From NCBI RefSeq assembly GCF_019925205.1, contig NC_083560.1, forward strand, positions 120,811,062-120,875,061: 64,000 nucleotides of DNA, given 5' to 3'. Both the position numbers and the translations under genes were made by a program. Shown piece after piece: positions 13,448 to 26,843 of the stretch. This DNA comes from Metopolophium dirhodum (taxonomy: Eukaryota; Arthropoda; Insecta; Hemiptera; Aphididae). Position 1 is the stretch's first letter, and each line of letters opens with the position of its first letter. The notes beneath the pieces are model-generated. The model saw only the letters and a list, made by a program, of their open reading frames with translations. It was not told the origin of the DNA and did not search any database.

Positions 13448-16400
13448 TGATAACGATATTATAATAATATAATATAAATTATAATGTATAATAATAATAA
13501 TGTGTATAATACGCATACAATATATATATATATAGCTTAGCCGTGTTTTTTTCCCCTCGCCGCCGCCGTAATGCGCGGGATTATATTTCGCCCCGCAATT
13601 AGCACAACATCGGTCGAGTCCGCGCACAATATTATAATATATATATATAATTTTACCGTATTATTATCGTCGTACTCGCTATACATAATATTATATACAC
13701 GTAGTATATACATGGGCATCATAATATACGGACTGCACATAAACGCATCGCATGTACTGTAAAGTATATAAGTAATAATATATATTTATATATATATAGG
13801 CATCACATATTATACAGACTGCACGTAAACGCATCGCATACACACTATAAAGTATGACGTACATAATAATAATATATATATATATATGACTCGAGTCGGA
13901 GGGTATATAATATTATATATTATCATCATCATCATCATAATGTGCGGGTGCGGCGTATTCCCAATTGGTTATGCCGCGACGAGGAGTATCGAATTACCGT
14001 CGGCGGCCGGTACATCGGCGAGGGTCATACCGCGGACTTAACCGCTGCAGCGAAAGAGTATACTAATAGAAATCGTGTGCACATAATAATATATTACTTA
14101 ATATTATATTTCGGTCGTACATACATAATACACACACTCGGAGCTTACAACTGTTGCGGCGACATATGGTCCATTATAATAGTATTACATGCGCGCGTAT
14201 ATACAAGCCATAGATGATGAGAATGATATGTCTGCGCCGTCGCCGGAAAATGAATTATATAAATTAAAATAATACGTTTTATATTATATTGTTATTATAC
14301 GGTCTGCAGTGGTTTTATTGTTTTCCGACGAAAACGGAAACGCGGTGCAGCGCGCACTGATTGCCGCCCAAATCTATGTAGAACTGATCTTTTTTTTTAC
14401 TATCGAATCACCTCTGAATTAACTGCTGATTCGAGCGTAGGTATACTATATGCAATTTGGTTTCATAATTCCCGAATTGCCTCCCATATCGTGTCACAAA
14501 ACTAAAAGTCAATACATCTATTGTAAAATGATGTTTTGATTACCGATGTACCGACTTAGGTTTAGTTTGAACTTGTTAAAAATGTATTAAATTGTATTGT
14601 TTCGAGGATCCAGATGAAACGTTTTACTGAGCCGCGGTGCTTTTACCCTCAAGAGCAGACACACGCATTATGTTATTAAGGCAAACCATTCCCCAGATTG
14701 TGGGCGATTATAGTCAATCGTCTCTTACAAATGAATTATAACATTTATAACAATTATATTATTATCATATAGCCATATGCGTTTAAACTCTATGAAAAAA
14801 ATCATTCTTGCAGTTCAAGTATTTGAAAAAATATTTATATAAACTCATATTATATAGAAACATTATTATAGGTACCGTATTATATAGTCAGTTGTATACA
14901 TCTATATATTGTAATCAGCTTATTCGTTACTGTAGTGTGTATTAAAGAATATAACTATTTCGGCGTAACACTAATAAGCTATAACCTTTAAAGTTATAAG
15001 TAATAACCAGGGCTGTGTGAGTCTAATGATTTTGTATATCGATAAAATATTTCATTCTGAAATTAGTGATAATGTGCGATGGAAATTTGATTCTAGAAGT
15101 AAGTATAACCGTTCTAAATATATAATTTTAGGTGTGTTGCATATTATTATGTTTGCAAATGTAGGTTTATTATAATTGTATTTTTAAGTCTTAATTGCAT
15201 ATATTATTTTGTGGAAAATGTATATCCAAATTTGATACATTAATAGCTTTATATATTTATACGTACATATATTATGATATTTGAACAAGATATTTAAATA
15301 AAAAGATTATTGTACATAAATTCTTTCAATAAAAATGTTTATCAAACAAATATTTATTTTTTATTCAGAATTGAAAAATAATTGTATTAAGTTAATTTTG
15401 CATATTTTTTAATTTTAAATTTTTAGTGTAGCCTTGATAATAACACTTTATAGTAGATACCATTGCAATGAGTATAACATGTAAAATGTCAAGCGATATT
15501 ATTTTAAAATCCTTAATTATGTATTTATCACTATTTCAATTCATATCATTAAATCTGAATTCTGGCTCGTCAATATGTTATTTTATATTCAGCTATAATA
15601 TAACTGTTATAATATAGTATGTATATAGGTACCTACGTGATATTTAGACATAATAATTATATTAAATTTGTTCTAATGTGGTATGCGTATTAAGACTATG
15701 CGTAAATGACTTAACAAGTTTAAACTGTTATGATAAAAGTTTGAAAGTTTGAAGTGTTTGAATAGATTGATTGTATTCTGTGTTGGGTATGGACTGATAG
15801 GCGGAGAGAGAGAACAATTTGCGGGAATTATGGCGTTCAGTTTTTAATATGATGTTAGACTGTCATCAGTCGTATTATACGCCACAGGTGTTACAGATGA
15901 AATTTGTAATTATTGTAAAACCTATACTTATATACAATAGGTATATTATCATGCTGTACGCTTTTCAACTTTTGGTGACAAATTAATTTCACCCCATCTC
16001 ACCCACACCCACCTCACTGATAGTACCCTGCAGCGTTAATAAAACGTTGTAAAATAATTTTATATATTTTGTGAACGAAAAGATTTACACAACAATGATA
16101 TGGGCATATTATATTACAGTCGTCTGCAATATATTATATAGGTAGGTATCTACGTGGTACGTCACACATAATAATATATATGTATAACTATGCAATTTAT
16201 ATACATATGCCTACTATGTGTGTCGTACACTCGTACGAAATACGTATACGCCTATGTTAAATCAATATAATATATAAGTGCAGTGCAGTATATTAGTATA
16301 ATATATGGTATGGATTGTTATATCACATATATATATATATTCTTATTTATTATATAAAGGTACACGTCATACACGTGATAGCTGCAATGTTTCACAAACA

Positions 16401-19400
16401 ATATATTACCATCACTTAAATACAAACTACAAAGAAATAATGATAATAATACTATCATATATAATGATATTTTATTTGTATATTTTGTACCTATACGTAT
16501 ATAAATATATAATACTGACTACTGTATAATAGGATATTATAGGCTCGAGTGTTGTAATGATGACTCGAAGGGGTGTTTCGCTGGTATTGGCGATATTATA
16601 CCCACTTTATACGATTACAATTTATATACATTACACATGCTATAATGATGAAAAATCGGGGAAGTAGCTCTGCTATATACAGTAGGTTTACCTCGAATAC
16701 ACCTTGTCACTGAGTAAGTTACTGTAATGAGTATAATGAGTATTCCCTATAGGGAATCTGGGAATGACTAATTGATGAGTTAAATTGGAAAAACGATTGT
16801 GAGCAGGAATACACCGTGTCGGCTTCATTGTCTAATGATATTTGATATTGATAAAATATTTTTAAAACATATAAACTAAAAAAAAAATAACTTTTTATAA
16901 ATAATAACATGGCCGGTAGGTAAATAACTTGAATCGTCAACAAAATCATCACATATAGGTATATGAATAAGTTTGTGAAATAATTATTTTAAAATTAGTC
17001 TAAATGTTTTTAAAATGTTAGCGTTAATAGAAACTAATATATTATGATAAATGGCAAAAAGTTTGAAGTACATATCAAACCTATATCAAAAAACAAACAC
17101 AATTTCCAAAATATGCTCATTATAAAATCAATATATGATTGATTACTCCGTTCGGAATCTTAGATAAAATTATATAGGATTTTTTTTTTTTTTTCAGAGA
17201 TCGAAAAGTCACCGTATTTTTTTCAGTGGCTATTGTGCTTCAGGACGGAGAATACGCCCCATTGACTTACACCAGTAATATTATAATACGCATATGACTA
17301 TAATATTATACAGTTACAAATACGGCATCAATCGTCATGTTTAACGGCACCACCATGGAACAAAGGCAAGTATATTACTTAGTACTAAAAATCCAAATGC
17401 ACAATTTTTCAAACTGTAAATTTTTTGTTAATTTTTAATTACATAACTTGTTTATCATAGTTAAAATGTAAATAAAAGCCTCCAAGATATCCTAGGACCT
17501 AGATGATAATCTTATACCTTTAAATTGTATAAAAGGCCAATTCACTCTATACCTACTTTTAAAAACACCAGAGTAAAATGGATCATTGTGATTATAAAAT
17601 GTTGCTTTGTTTATAAGACGAAGTCAAAAGTCAACATATTATTTAGGGTGTGGCGTACTCTTAAGGGGGCCACGAATAGACCTAAGTCACCAAGTTTCAC
17701 GCTACACCATACTCAACGTTGCAGCTAGGTTAACCTACCCTATGCTTTAAAGTACTCTGAGTCGATATCCATAGCAACGCATAAGCCCATGGTATATGTA
17801 TGCGTGGACCATGAATTTATATCAATAGCCAAACAATATTATCTATAATAAATTATTAATTAATTTAAATATATATAGGTACGTGGTACGCGTATATAAG
17901 TAACGTTATCAAATGCAATTTGGCGTGCCTAATTTATATTATGTTGTATAAATACGTATACCATATATTGTATACAATATGGTTTTGGTTAAATAGATTA
18001 TCTGCCGCAGGTCTCTGTGGCCATAATATGTCCATAGTTATTTTACTACTCAAAATATACTTTCTAGGTACCGCTATATATACTAGGTATACCACAATTT
18101 GTCGGTTGTCTAGTTCACAAATAGTTTGATGAACTAGGTACTTATATGTGATTATATTATTAATATTATACAGCCTATATAGCTATAACTATAAAAGCAT
18201 AATATTAGGCATACAGAATACTGAATTATACATTTATATTTTTTTATAGTGTAATTTAGCAAATTATGTAACAAAAGTTCAAATTAAAGAGCTCTTCCTT
18301 TGAAAATGCCACACAATAAATGTATATAATATGTTTGTTATTACTTATATTCATCTTTTCAATTTGTCGTTTGGTTTTTTAACTATGCCTTTGTATATAC
18401 AGTTCTGGTGATGACAATGCTGTGCACATATTATTTTTTTTTATACGCGCGCAGAGGTATTTCGCGTTGCCGGCGTTTCGTTAAAGATTTGCAGGTACCC
18501 TAAGTCTTACGAAAATCGCCACGGGTGGCAAGGGTGCATACAATAGCTAAGAGGAATGTTATATTTATACGTGTCATATACATAGTAGCACTATTCGCTA
18601 TCGTTTCTCCTACAATTCAGTGTATATTATAGACGGATATAATATTCTACGATGTACACATATACAACTGAAGAAGCCCCACGACCACATTTTATACATA
18701 TGAACTGTATTATTATATTATATTATAGGTATACTGCCGCGTGCGAGTTGACCGCGCTGTGGAAGTTACACTGTGTGATTGTACGGCTTCGACGCTGCGG
18801 CTATAATAATCGATAAGAAAAAAAAAACTTTAATTATTATACTATTCATATGTGTGTGTGTACTCTCAAGTGGGATTAGATTTCTTTGACGGACGGCCAA
18901 AACCGACTGTACTTTTCCATACTTTCGCGATATCTCGATATATGCTCGCGGTGTCGAATATGCAGGGTGGCACTGCCAGCCAAATACTTTTGACCCAACA
19001 GAGAAACAGTATATAATATATATCACCTATACTATTGACTATTCAGTACGAATATACCATGAATTTTATATACGTACTGCGTGTCTTCACTATGCCTAAT
19101 AATCTTACTCGCAGGGAAGGGCAGACGCAGGGAGATGTGGAAAAAATGTTTTAGACATATCTATACCTATATAGGTAGTATACAAAAGTAAATTATACGC
19201 ATGCGTCATGGATACTAATATAAATTATTATTTAACATAAAGGTAGGTACTCCATAAATTAATAATAGTTATATAATATTCATACATTTTTATTAGTCTT
19301 ATAATTTATTATTATATGCTTAAATAATCAAATACAAATATTTATTACGATATACCACAATTATATTTAGCTTCACTAACCACTAGGCATAGTATTTATC

Positions 19401-21426
19401 AAAGTATAAATAATAATCGAAGATATTGTTTAGGTGCTTTAAGCTTGAAGTTATCAATGGTTCATATCCAGCATATCTATTTCAAATATGTACTATAAAA
19501 AATTAAAAATCCAAGTATAGCATCAGAAAATGTCCCCTCCAATAGAGAATCCAACCTTTTTTTTTTTGGCAAGTGCACTTCATGATTGCCCGTGGAGAAA
19601 TTTTCCTTGCAGCAATCCTACCACCCTAAAGAATCTACTCTAACCTAACGTCCTAAGCGAATTCCAATGGAGTTTTTCGTAGAATACAGTACCTATATTT
19701 ATTCTTTTATATTTGAGTGAAATACGCTATGACGGATATACCCCATATTATATGGACGATGCAGTGAAAAATGTAGTGGAAAACAGTGTGCGAAATGTGA
19801 CAGATAACGCCACGCATACAGCCCTATCCTAATAAGTATAGGAATACCAAACTACATGACATTATACAATTTATAATATAAGATATTTATAGATACCACT
19901 TATATTAAATCTCACCAACCATAGTCTTGGCGTAACACAATTAAGTTATTATAATTTAATTTTTCATACATACGTGATTACTATATTATATTATAGCTAT
20001 TTCAATAGTTATTCGATTTCATTGTACATTTAAAATTGAATTATATTTTCCGTCGCAGTTTTTGCCCAGCGAGTAATTAACCGTAGGCAACGTAACTTCT
20101 GCGAGTGCCGGACGACAGGGCTATAATAATATTATCTAATAATATTACACATTCTGCACATTATTACAACTGCAATAAATATAAATTAGATTCGTGAATA
20201 GGCAGTTTATTTTTAAATTATAATGTTACACATCATAATATACAATGTGTGTGATGATGATACATGTATACAATACATTCCTATTACTATTTTCAATATG
20301 TGCTAACTTCGACATTAATAATATAATGTGGACCAATTTTTCAACTTCTCGGGCCTCTTGAAAGTGTCTGACATCACGTTACGTTTTTTAATGTATGTTT
20401 TCGTGGCTCTATGATATAATCTTTGAAATATAATAATTTTGAAAGTATTTACCCATGGATAATGTCTATGGTATAAATGGTATAATGATTGATATTATCA
20501 TCGGGTATAGGTATAAGTTTGTATACGCCTAAGTATAGCATAAGTACAATACTGTCTGAAAGAGTGCCTATATATTTGATGAGAATGTTGATGTAAAAGT
20601 TTAATTTTGTTCAGACCCACTAAGGCCTAAAAAAGTGAAAAAAAAACAATTGTCCGGATGCCCCCTCTTCCTAAAAACGGTGTCCTGTAGAGTTTAGACG
20701 CATATACAACACAATATAGCAGCCCGCACGGAAGTGAAGTCTGAAGCGTTAAAAACGTTTCGTGGTTCGTCGTGTATATTATAAATGTATAAGTACAACA
20801 TTATATATGCCTATAAGCTATGATGCAGTCGCGGGCACGTAGGTACATGTGGTAATGCATAATACAACAGACAAGACGTATAGGTATGTATAAAATATGT
20901 ATGCGACGATCAAAGTTGTTGCTCTTCCTCGCTATACTTCTCGTCGGCTTTTTTTCGGGTGTAAGAAATCGATAAACGTTTCGGATAAAAGGATTTAACC
21001 GAAGACGGTGGCGGGTCTCCGTCCTATATATACACACCCGCTGCAGTGGCGGCGTGCAGTCTTCCCCATACATACGCGTAGGTACCTATGTATTATTATT
21101 ATTATAATATACATATATGCGCTGCACAGTAAGGTATATCTACGTCACACGCCCACACGACAGTATATGTGTGAGTGTGAGTGTGTGTCTGTCTGTGTGT
21201 GAACCGTGTAATCCTGACCGAAACTCCTGGCTGTACCTGATCGGTAAAATAAAAAATATACATCCATAATATTATTATCATACACGGTGCACGTATTATA
21301 ATTTGTATATATTATTACAATAGATATAGCCTAACCGTCCGGCGATAGTAATATATAAAAACAACGATACGCGGGCCATAGGGGGAACGCGGACGGGCTT
21401 GAGCTTCAGCTAGCGGGTCACTGAAT

Positions 21427-21442
21427 GGGGGGGGGGGGGGGG
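21427..21442 (+). repeat. 16-nt G homopolymer
   Basis: Uninterrupted G16. Similar tracts occur at 31051-31064 (G14) and 35522-35536 (G15), and C14 at 26540-26553; lengths may be affected by sequencing. Confidence 0.9.
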
Positions 21443-22153
21443 TCGACGGTCGGTCCCCGCTGACCCGCAGCCACCGGTTTTAATCCTAATTTATGAATCG
21501 GATTCACCCGTCGTTCACCCGCGCGTATACCACGCGTACAAATTGAAATGTCATTGTTTTCCGCACCGAGATGTATATTATACGCACGTCTATCTGTATA
21601 CACATCGGCGACTCCCCTTCGCCGTATATATTTTATTATAATATAAACACGTATATATAATAATAATATATACTATCTAATATTTATTCATATTATAACA
21701 TATTCGTTGTGCGCGAGTTTGAATGATTTCGTTCCTGGACACCCGACTGTACAATAATATAATAGTAATAGTAATAATAACAATAATAATATGTACAGTA
21801 TACCTAAACAACATCGCAGCGGCGGCGTGCACACGCGGATAATAAATCACGCGCGCGTTATCTGTACCTAATCGATCCCGGGCCCGAGCGATTAGTGTCT
21901 GCCTCCACCGCCGTCGCGTATCTCCCAACTGCCGCTACCTCGTATATAGTTGATATATTATTATTACGTGTGTAATATACCTATGTACATAATAATAATA
22001 TGCACACCCGAAACCTGCACGGTGCACCCCGCTCATGGGAACGTAACGCGTGTATACGCGTATAGCATTCAAAGTAGCTGTATCATAATTTTTGACGCGA
22101 TTATCGATCGATAAATGCGTATATACGTCGGCGGGGCACATGTATAATATCAA

Positions 22154-22182
22154 ATTATTATTATTATTATTATTATTATTAT
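22154..22182 (+). repeat. (TTA)n microsatellite
   Basis: About nine TTA units; the source of the poly-Asn stretch in the minus-strand open frame here. Confidence 0.95.
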
Positions 22183-23162
22183 AATTGTAAGATACCAAAA
22201 AACATTCGGAGAAACAAACGCCCGTAAATCGATGGGGTCGCGCGCGGGTGCTCTGCAACGGTACCGACACGCAGGTATATACACGTGAGGTGGGTGCGTA
22301 CCTTATGATGTAAGGTACGACGACGACGACGATCTAAAATATACGATGACGATCTTACGCCGCGGCAACGACGATCCATACGTGCCGATGAGCGGGTGAC
22401 TCGGCTGCACATTATAATATAATATATATATATTGTATGGACAGGTATATAATATTATATTATCGACGTCAAAAAACGATACGTCCCCGGACGGCAATCC
22501 ATCAAGTCGCGAGTTGTACATAATAGTAAAAATAACATCTCGGGGGACCGCGACTGCGACGGGTATCCCGCGGTATTAAACGCACCTACGCGCCGGGTGA
22601 CAAATCGTCCGGCGATGACTGTGCGAGCCAGCGCGTGCGGTTGCCACGCCGATGCGAAACCGATTTATGATACAGGTACACGATTACCTGCAGCAGCAAT
22701 CGACGGTATTGTTATGTGCGTACATTAATATAACGACAACAGAAAATATAATAATATACTCACCTGTATATTATATAGTCGTAAGAGCTAGAAAAGTGCT
22801 GTATAGTTAGGTACGTCACTGGTGCAGTGACAGAGTGAGTATAATAATATTATTATAATAGCCAATAGGTACACAATATACGCATGTGCACTATACGACG
22901 CGATTGAATACATTGTTATGCGTTAAGGCTCGGGCCACACGACGCGTTCTTGCCGCATGCGTTAAAATAAATTGCGGTGACGCCGCAATAACATATCGGG
23001 CCACACGATGCGTTGCATTGCGTTGTGACCGGATGCGTTAGGTATATTTTTAAAATTTTCTAATATATCAAGTCTAAATTTGGGAACTCAAAATTAATTT
23101 AGAATGAAAAATTAATTTAGTTTCAATCTAGACTTGGTATCAGAAGGTCGATAGTATATACC

Positions 23163-23467
23163 ATGTCCAATAAAAGATTGTTGAAAGTGTTGTGTGCGGC
23201 AGAAGCTGCTGGAGAATTGGATGAACCTACTACTTCAAAACGAAGATACTGGGTACATCCCTTAAATTCTGATAGAGAAAAAAATAATAACTTTTTAGAA
23301 TTTTATGGAAATATACGAAAGCACCCAGAAAAGTTTTTCGAGTATTATCGAATGTCGGTTAGGTCATTCGATGAACTCTTGGCTAAGATTCGTCAACATT
23401 TAACTAAAGAAGTTACTAACATGCGTAATCCTTTAAGTCCGGAGGTTAGACTGACGGTGACTATAAG
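23163..23467 (+). pseudogene. PIF/Harbinger (ALP1/HARBI1-like) transposase, N-terminal exon only
   Basis: ATG at 23163 opens a 101-residue frame with the N-terminal region typical of insect ALP1-like Harbinger transposases: RRYWVHPLN, then HPEKFFEYYRMSVRSFDELL and the NPLSPEVRLTVTIR segment before a donor AAG|GTAAGT at 23468. The family normally continues after this intron with the DDE nuclease domain, which is missing here, so the product could not transpose DNA. The exon itself has no internal stop, suggesting the internal deletion is fairly recent or that the exon is still read. Confidence 0.85.
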
Positions 23468-24133
23468 GTAAGTCGATAAAATATATTTTTTACCTTAAAT
23501 TGTTTGAAATTATAAAATAGTAAAAGTTATACCTTTAGTATTAAAGTCTCTCGCTAACCTTATATAACTAAATACATTTGTTAATAATAATAACATAATA
23601 ATTAATAGGTATAATGACTCAATAGTCAATACAAATAAGTACTTAGGTGCTTAATTTTATAACATATAAAACTGATACAAATATATAATATATATAAATA
23701 TATCACATACATACAATATAGGTACATATTTAAAAAAAAAAGTTTTACATATTTTCTATATGGACAAAATTAACGTAGGACCGTTATAAACGTGATTACA
23801 CGTATTAATATCACCAAAAGTACTATGTTGAACTTTGTATACATACCTGTGGGCTGTAATTTTTTATTATAATTCAAATATAAATAAGAACACCTATACG
23901 TTATGAAAAGATGTATTCTTTTTTAATTAACTTCTAAATACAAAAGAAAGAAAATGTATTAACTGTTTAAAAAACTAAAAAATTATAAATTGTTAAGTAT
24001 ATAAAATATAAAAACTAGTACCATTTATAGGTAATAACAAATAATAAAAATAACTGTTTAACTTTTATAAGCTTCTTAAAATAAATAAAAAAAAACAAAT
24101 TATTATCACTTTTTAAAATACGTAAATTGTCAT
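23468..24133. other. AT-rich gap where the transposase DDE exon is missing
   Basis: Starts at the donor of transposase exon 1 and runs to the convergent MADF-BESS stop codon. All six frames are short and AT-rich, with none of the Asp/Glu-containing blocks of a Harbinger nuclease. I read it as the remains of the first intron after internal deletion. Confidence 0.6.
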
Positions 24134-24767
24134 TTACATTTGATGATGGTTGCCATCTTGGGGATTATGCAGAGGAAAATGTTGTTGCTTTGGTTGATAA
24201 GGTGCAGATATGTTTTCAGAAGAAGGTAGTTGAGGACATTGATTTGGAATTGGTGCAGGATATATGTTGTGGTGTAGTGTATCTATAGAACTGTGTGAGG
24301 AAGACGCTTGTTGATGTTGGTATGAATTTAAATACCCGGAATGAAAATATTGAGCATTATTCTGAGGATTAAATATTGGAGTTTGATAGGAATAATTATT
24401 ATTTTGTGGATAAGATTCATTTTGAAAAAATTTAAGTACGTACATTTTAAATTCTAATTTTTTACCATCACTTAATTGTTTTACTTGAGGAAGTAAAGAT
24501 TTCAAAAAAAGTTCATCCGCGTCAGTTAATTCTTGTTTTTCCAAGTGATCCAATAGTTTGCTCTGAAAAATAGTCATTTTTGGATTTTTTTTATTTTTTT
24601 TTGAAGTACTCGGTGGGGTGTTCTGTGCGCTTAAGGACATATCCAGTTGCTGTGATGGGTGTTCTTGGTCTAATAATGTATTCTCATGATCTTCAACCAC
24701 TTCATCTGTATCCGAAACCTGAGCATCTGATACGTTTTGTGTGTCGTTTATAAAATTTCCTGAGGTA
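24134..24767 (-). pseudogene. MADF-BESS accessory protein of the Harbinger element, BESS exon
   Basis: The minus-strand exon starts after the acceptor TTATTTAAATAG and runs to a stop at 24134. It encodes an acidic segment, a Lys-rich stretch (SKKNKKNPK) and a BESS motif at about 24425-24520 (DADELFLKSLLPQVKQL followed by a Lys/Glu/Phe-rich helix), then a long Asn/Gln/His/Pro-rich tail. BESS is a protein-interaction motif found with MADF DNA-binding domains. It joins the upstream MADF exon at 26724-26843 with exact phase (AG|T gives Ser). The frame is open throughout, yet the gene lacks a complete MADF domain. Confidence 0.8.
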
Positions 24768-24784
24768 CTATTTAAATAAATCAA

Positions 24785-24954
24785 AAATTGTAAATATTTT
24801 ATTGGGAAATTATTGAAATTAAATAGTACTTATATTACAAAAAAGCTTTATAATTTGATAATAACTACATCAACAATTTAAGCAAAAGATAAAATTAATA
24901 TTTTAATACTTTAAACCAGAACAAAGTAAATACATATTATACCTAACCAACTAC
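24785..24954. other. Remaining Harbinger intron sequence left of the nested elements
   Basis: AT-rich remainder of the MADF-BESS intron between the BESS exon and the nested hAT-like element. Nothing else recognised. Confidence 0.5.
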
Positions 24955-25314
24955 CAAGCCTGGGCAAGTTAATCATAATTTTTAACTGATTAAGTGAAGT
25001 TGATATAACACATTTTAAGTTAAAAGTTATCTTAATTTTTTTTTAAACTCAGGTAAGTCAAAAGTTATATGAAAACTGACAATTAACTTATTATTTATTA
25101 ACTTCAATTCATTTTTTTACATTTTTTTTTTTATTTTATAAAAAGCCAGTTATATGGTTTAAAATAATAAAAACTAGCGTTATTTATTAAGTTTATATCA
25201 ATAAATATCAGTTAAGTTAAAAATTAAGTTAATGAAAATTAAATTTTAAAAAGGTAAAATTAACTTAACTTTTAATTTAAATTTAACTTTTTAACTCCTC
25301 TATCCCCAGGCTTG
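24955..25314. mobile_element. Short inverted-repeat element (hAT-like MITE) nested in the MADF-BESS intron
   Basis: Perfect 10-bp terminal inverted repeats, CAAGCCTGGG at 24955-24964 and CCCAGGCTTG at 25305-25314, enclose 360 bp of AT-rich sequence built from many variants of TTAAGTTAA/AAAGTTA. The CARNNCTGGGCAA-like start suggests the hAT superfamily. The flanking 8-mers (CCAACTAC and TAACCTAC) agree at only 5 of 8 positions, so the target duplication is not convincing. No coding capacity. Confidence 0.6.
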
Positions 25315-25463
25315 TAACCTACCTATAAACATATATAAATTACATTTGTATATAGTTTACTAGAAACAACTGACAAATTAAATAACTTTTGTTATAATCA
25401 ATGTTTTTAATTTTATTTTTTTTTTAATAACTTATATAGACACTATAACACTAAACGTATATA

Positions 25464-26643
25464 AAATTTTAGATTAATGTATTGATTTTACAATGATGCG
25501 TGTTATATTAATTTATAAAAAATTGTTTGTGTCTGTAATCACGAAACGAAATGATTCAATTTCCTACAGCAGCAGATTTTCTGTTAGGAAATTTAATCTA
25601 CTTGGTACTTTAGGAGGGGGGTCAATAGTAAAAAATTACCAGTATTTTAAAAAAGCGTCAGAAAAACAAACACAATAATTAATGAAAAATTGAGATATTA
25701 CGACGATAGTTTTTAGAACATTTTATAATTTATTAACTACAAATAATTTCAATTTTTTTGAAATTTTGATAAAAAAAATCATGAATATATAGATATTTAA
25801 AATGTTTCATATTTTATTAAAACAACTTATCAGGAACGTTGCATTAAATTTCCGACCTTCCTTACTCATCGAATACAATTTTATTTAAATTTATATAGAA
25901 TATAAAACTAAAATAATTGAAAGTTTTTAATGTCTATAAATTAAGTCTAGTTGGTGTACCTATTGGGGAGGTCAAAATTTAAAATTCCCAGTAATTTTCA
26001 AAATCGTCGGGAAAAACAAATGAAAAATTAAGGAAAAAACGTAAATTTTTACAGAAAATCGTTTTTGGTGTAACTCTAAAAGAAAGGACTAGCTGTAGAT
26101 CCATGAAATTTTTTTTTTCTATAAATATTAATAAAATTGTATTTGTTGGGTGAAAATTCTTGAACATTTAATAGAAGGCTCCTATTAAATTTTTTCAAAG
26201 GCAGATTAAAAATATTAAAAATCTGTAGTCACAATTTTTTTTTCTAAGCATTTTAAATTCAAATTTTGACAAAATACGTAAAAATAACGATAATTTACAT
26301 TTTTTTTTTTAGTTAGAAATTCATAAAAAATTTTCTTTTATTTCTTTTTATTAATTCTTAGATTAATAAAAGATGTATCATAAGTTTGTCTACTTTCATC
26401 TAAAAAAAAAAAAAAAAAACTAAAAGCAATTCAAAATAAATATCTTTGGATTCAAATTTAACACAATCCGTTACAGTGACTCACTTGTAACCTACTGTAC
26501 AGCAGAGCGACATCCACTTAACCACCTTTTTATTGTTGACCCCCCCCCCCCCCAAAGTACCAAGTGGTGATGACACGAACACAAAAAAAAAAAAATAAAA
26601 CGCATAATTGTAAAATTAATACATTCATCAGAATCTAAAATTT
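25464..26643. mobile_element. Fold-back type element with long imperfect inverted repeats
   Basis: Both ends read inward as AAATTTTAGATT (25464-25475 and the complement of 26632-26643), then TGTATTRATTTTACAATKATGCG, then TTTGTGT, then CTTGGTACTTT followed by a G-rich tract and TCAA-TA-AAAA. The arms are hundreds of bases long but imperfect, with a 14-C run (26540-26553) in the right arm. Internal direct repeats (AAATTCCCAGTAATTTT-type) occur as well. Open frames inside are short and without domains. Single-ended relatives lie at about 3254 and 10383. It sits in the intron of the MADF-BESS gene. The superfamily is undetermined. Confidence 0.6.
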
Positions 26644-26723
26644 AAATCTGATACACATTTTTTTTTAAACAATTCTAAATAGCCAATTGATAAATCTGGT
26701 TTTACATATTATATTAAATTTAC

Positions 26724-26843
26724 CTTCTTCTATCTAAATTTGGTGTCAAAAACGATAACAAATTAGCAAAGTGGTATTTTTTCTTTATTTTTGTAGCAGC
26801 AGAACCACTTTTAATATTAAAAGTTCTATACGCTCTGTAGTAC
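26724..26843 (-). pseudogene. MADF-BESS accessory protein, exon with C-terminal half of MADF
   Basis: On the minus strand this 120-nt segment, between an acceptor-like AAATAG and the donor AAG|GTAAAT, encodes YYRAYRTFNIKSGSAATKIK followed by KKYHFANLLSFLTPNL. This matches the second half of a MADF domain: the basic helix end, the SKSG-type turn and the final aromatic/Leu-rich helix ending near LSFL. The donor phase (two bases, AG) fits the BESS exon 1.96 kb downstream. The first half of MADF was not found further right, so the gene is truncated. Too short and interrupted to be recognised as a simple open frame. Confidence 0.7.

Larger units (their letters stand above)
8976..22926. other. Noncoding stretch, AT-rich, with GC-richer patches
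   Basis: CpG-rich patches at about 9730-10010, 12560-12960 and 20690-22690. The sequence at 10036 starts CAGGGACTGGAACCG, a possible hAT-type end with no partner found. A donor-like GTAAGT at 12856 follows an ATGGCTGCC context at 12739, but the reading frame between is a CA-repeat. From 13.9 to 20.7 kb it is almost uniformly AT-rich and I see nothing else. Confidence 0.6.
22927..26843 (+). mobile_element. Decayed PIF/Harbinger DNA transposon (left end kept, right end not found)
   Basis: The left edge begins GGCTCGGGCCACACGACG at 22927, preceded by TTAA, compatible with the 3-bp TWA target preference of this superfamily. The string CGGGCCACACGAYGCGTT is repeated at 22931-22948 and 22997-23014 as subterminal repeats. 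Inside are transposase exon 1 on plus and a convergent MADF-BESS accessory gene on minus, the typical two-gene content. The DDE catalytic exon that should follow exon 1 is absent between 23468 and 24133, and the matching right terminal repeat and the N-terminal half of MADF are not seen beyond 26843. Two other elements are nested inside. Confidence 0.8.
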
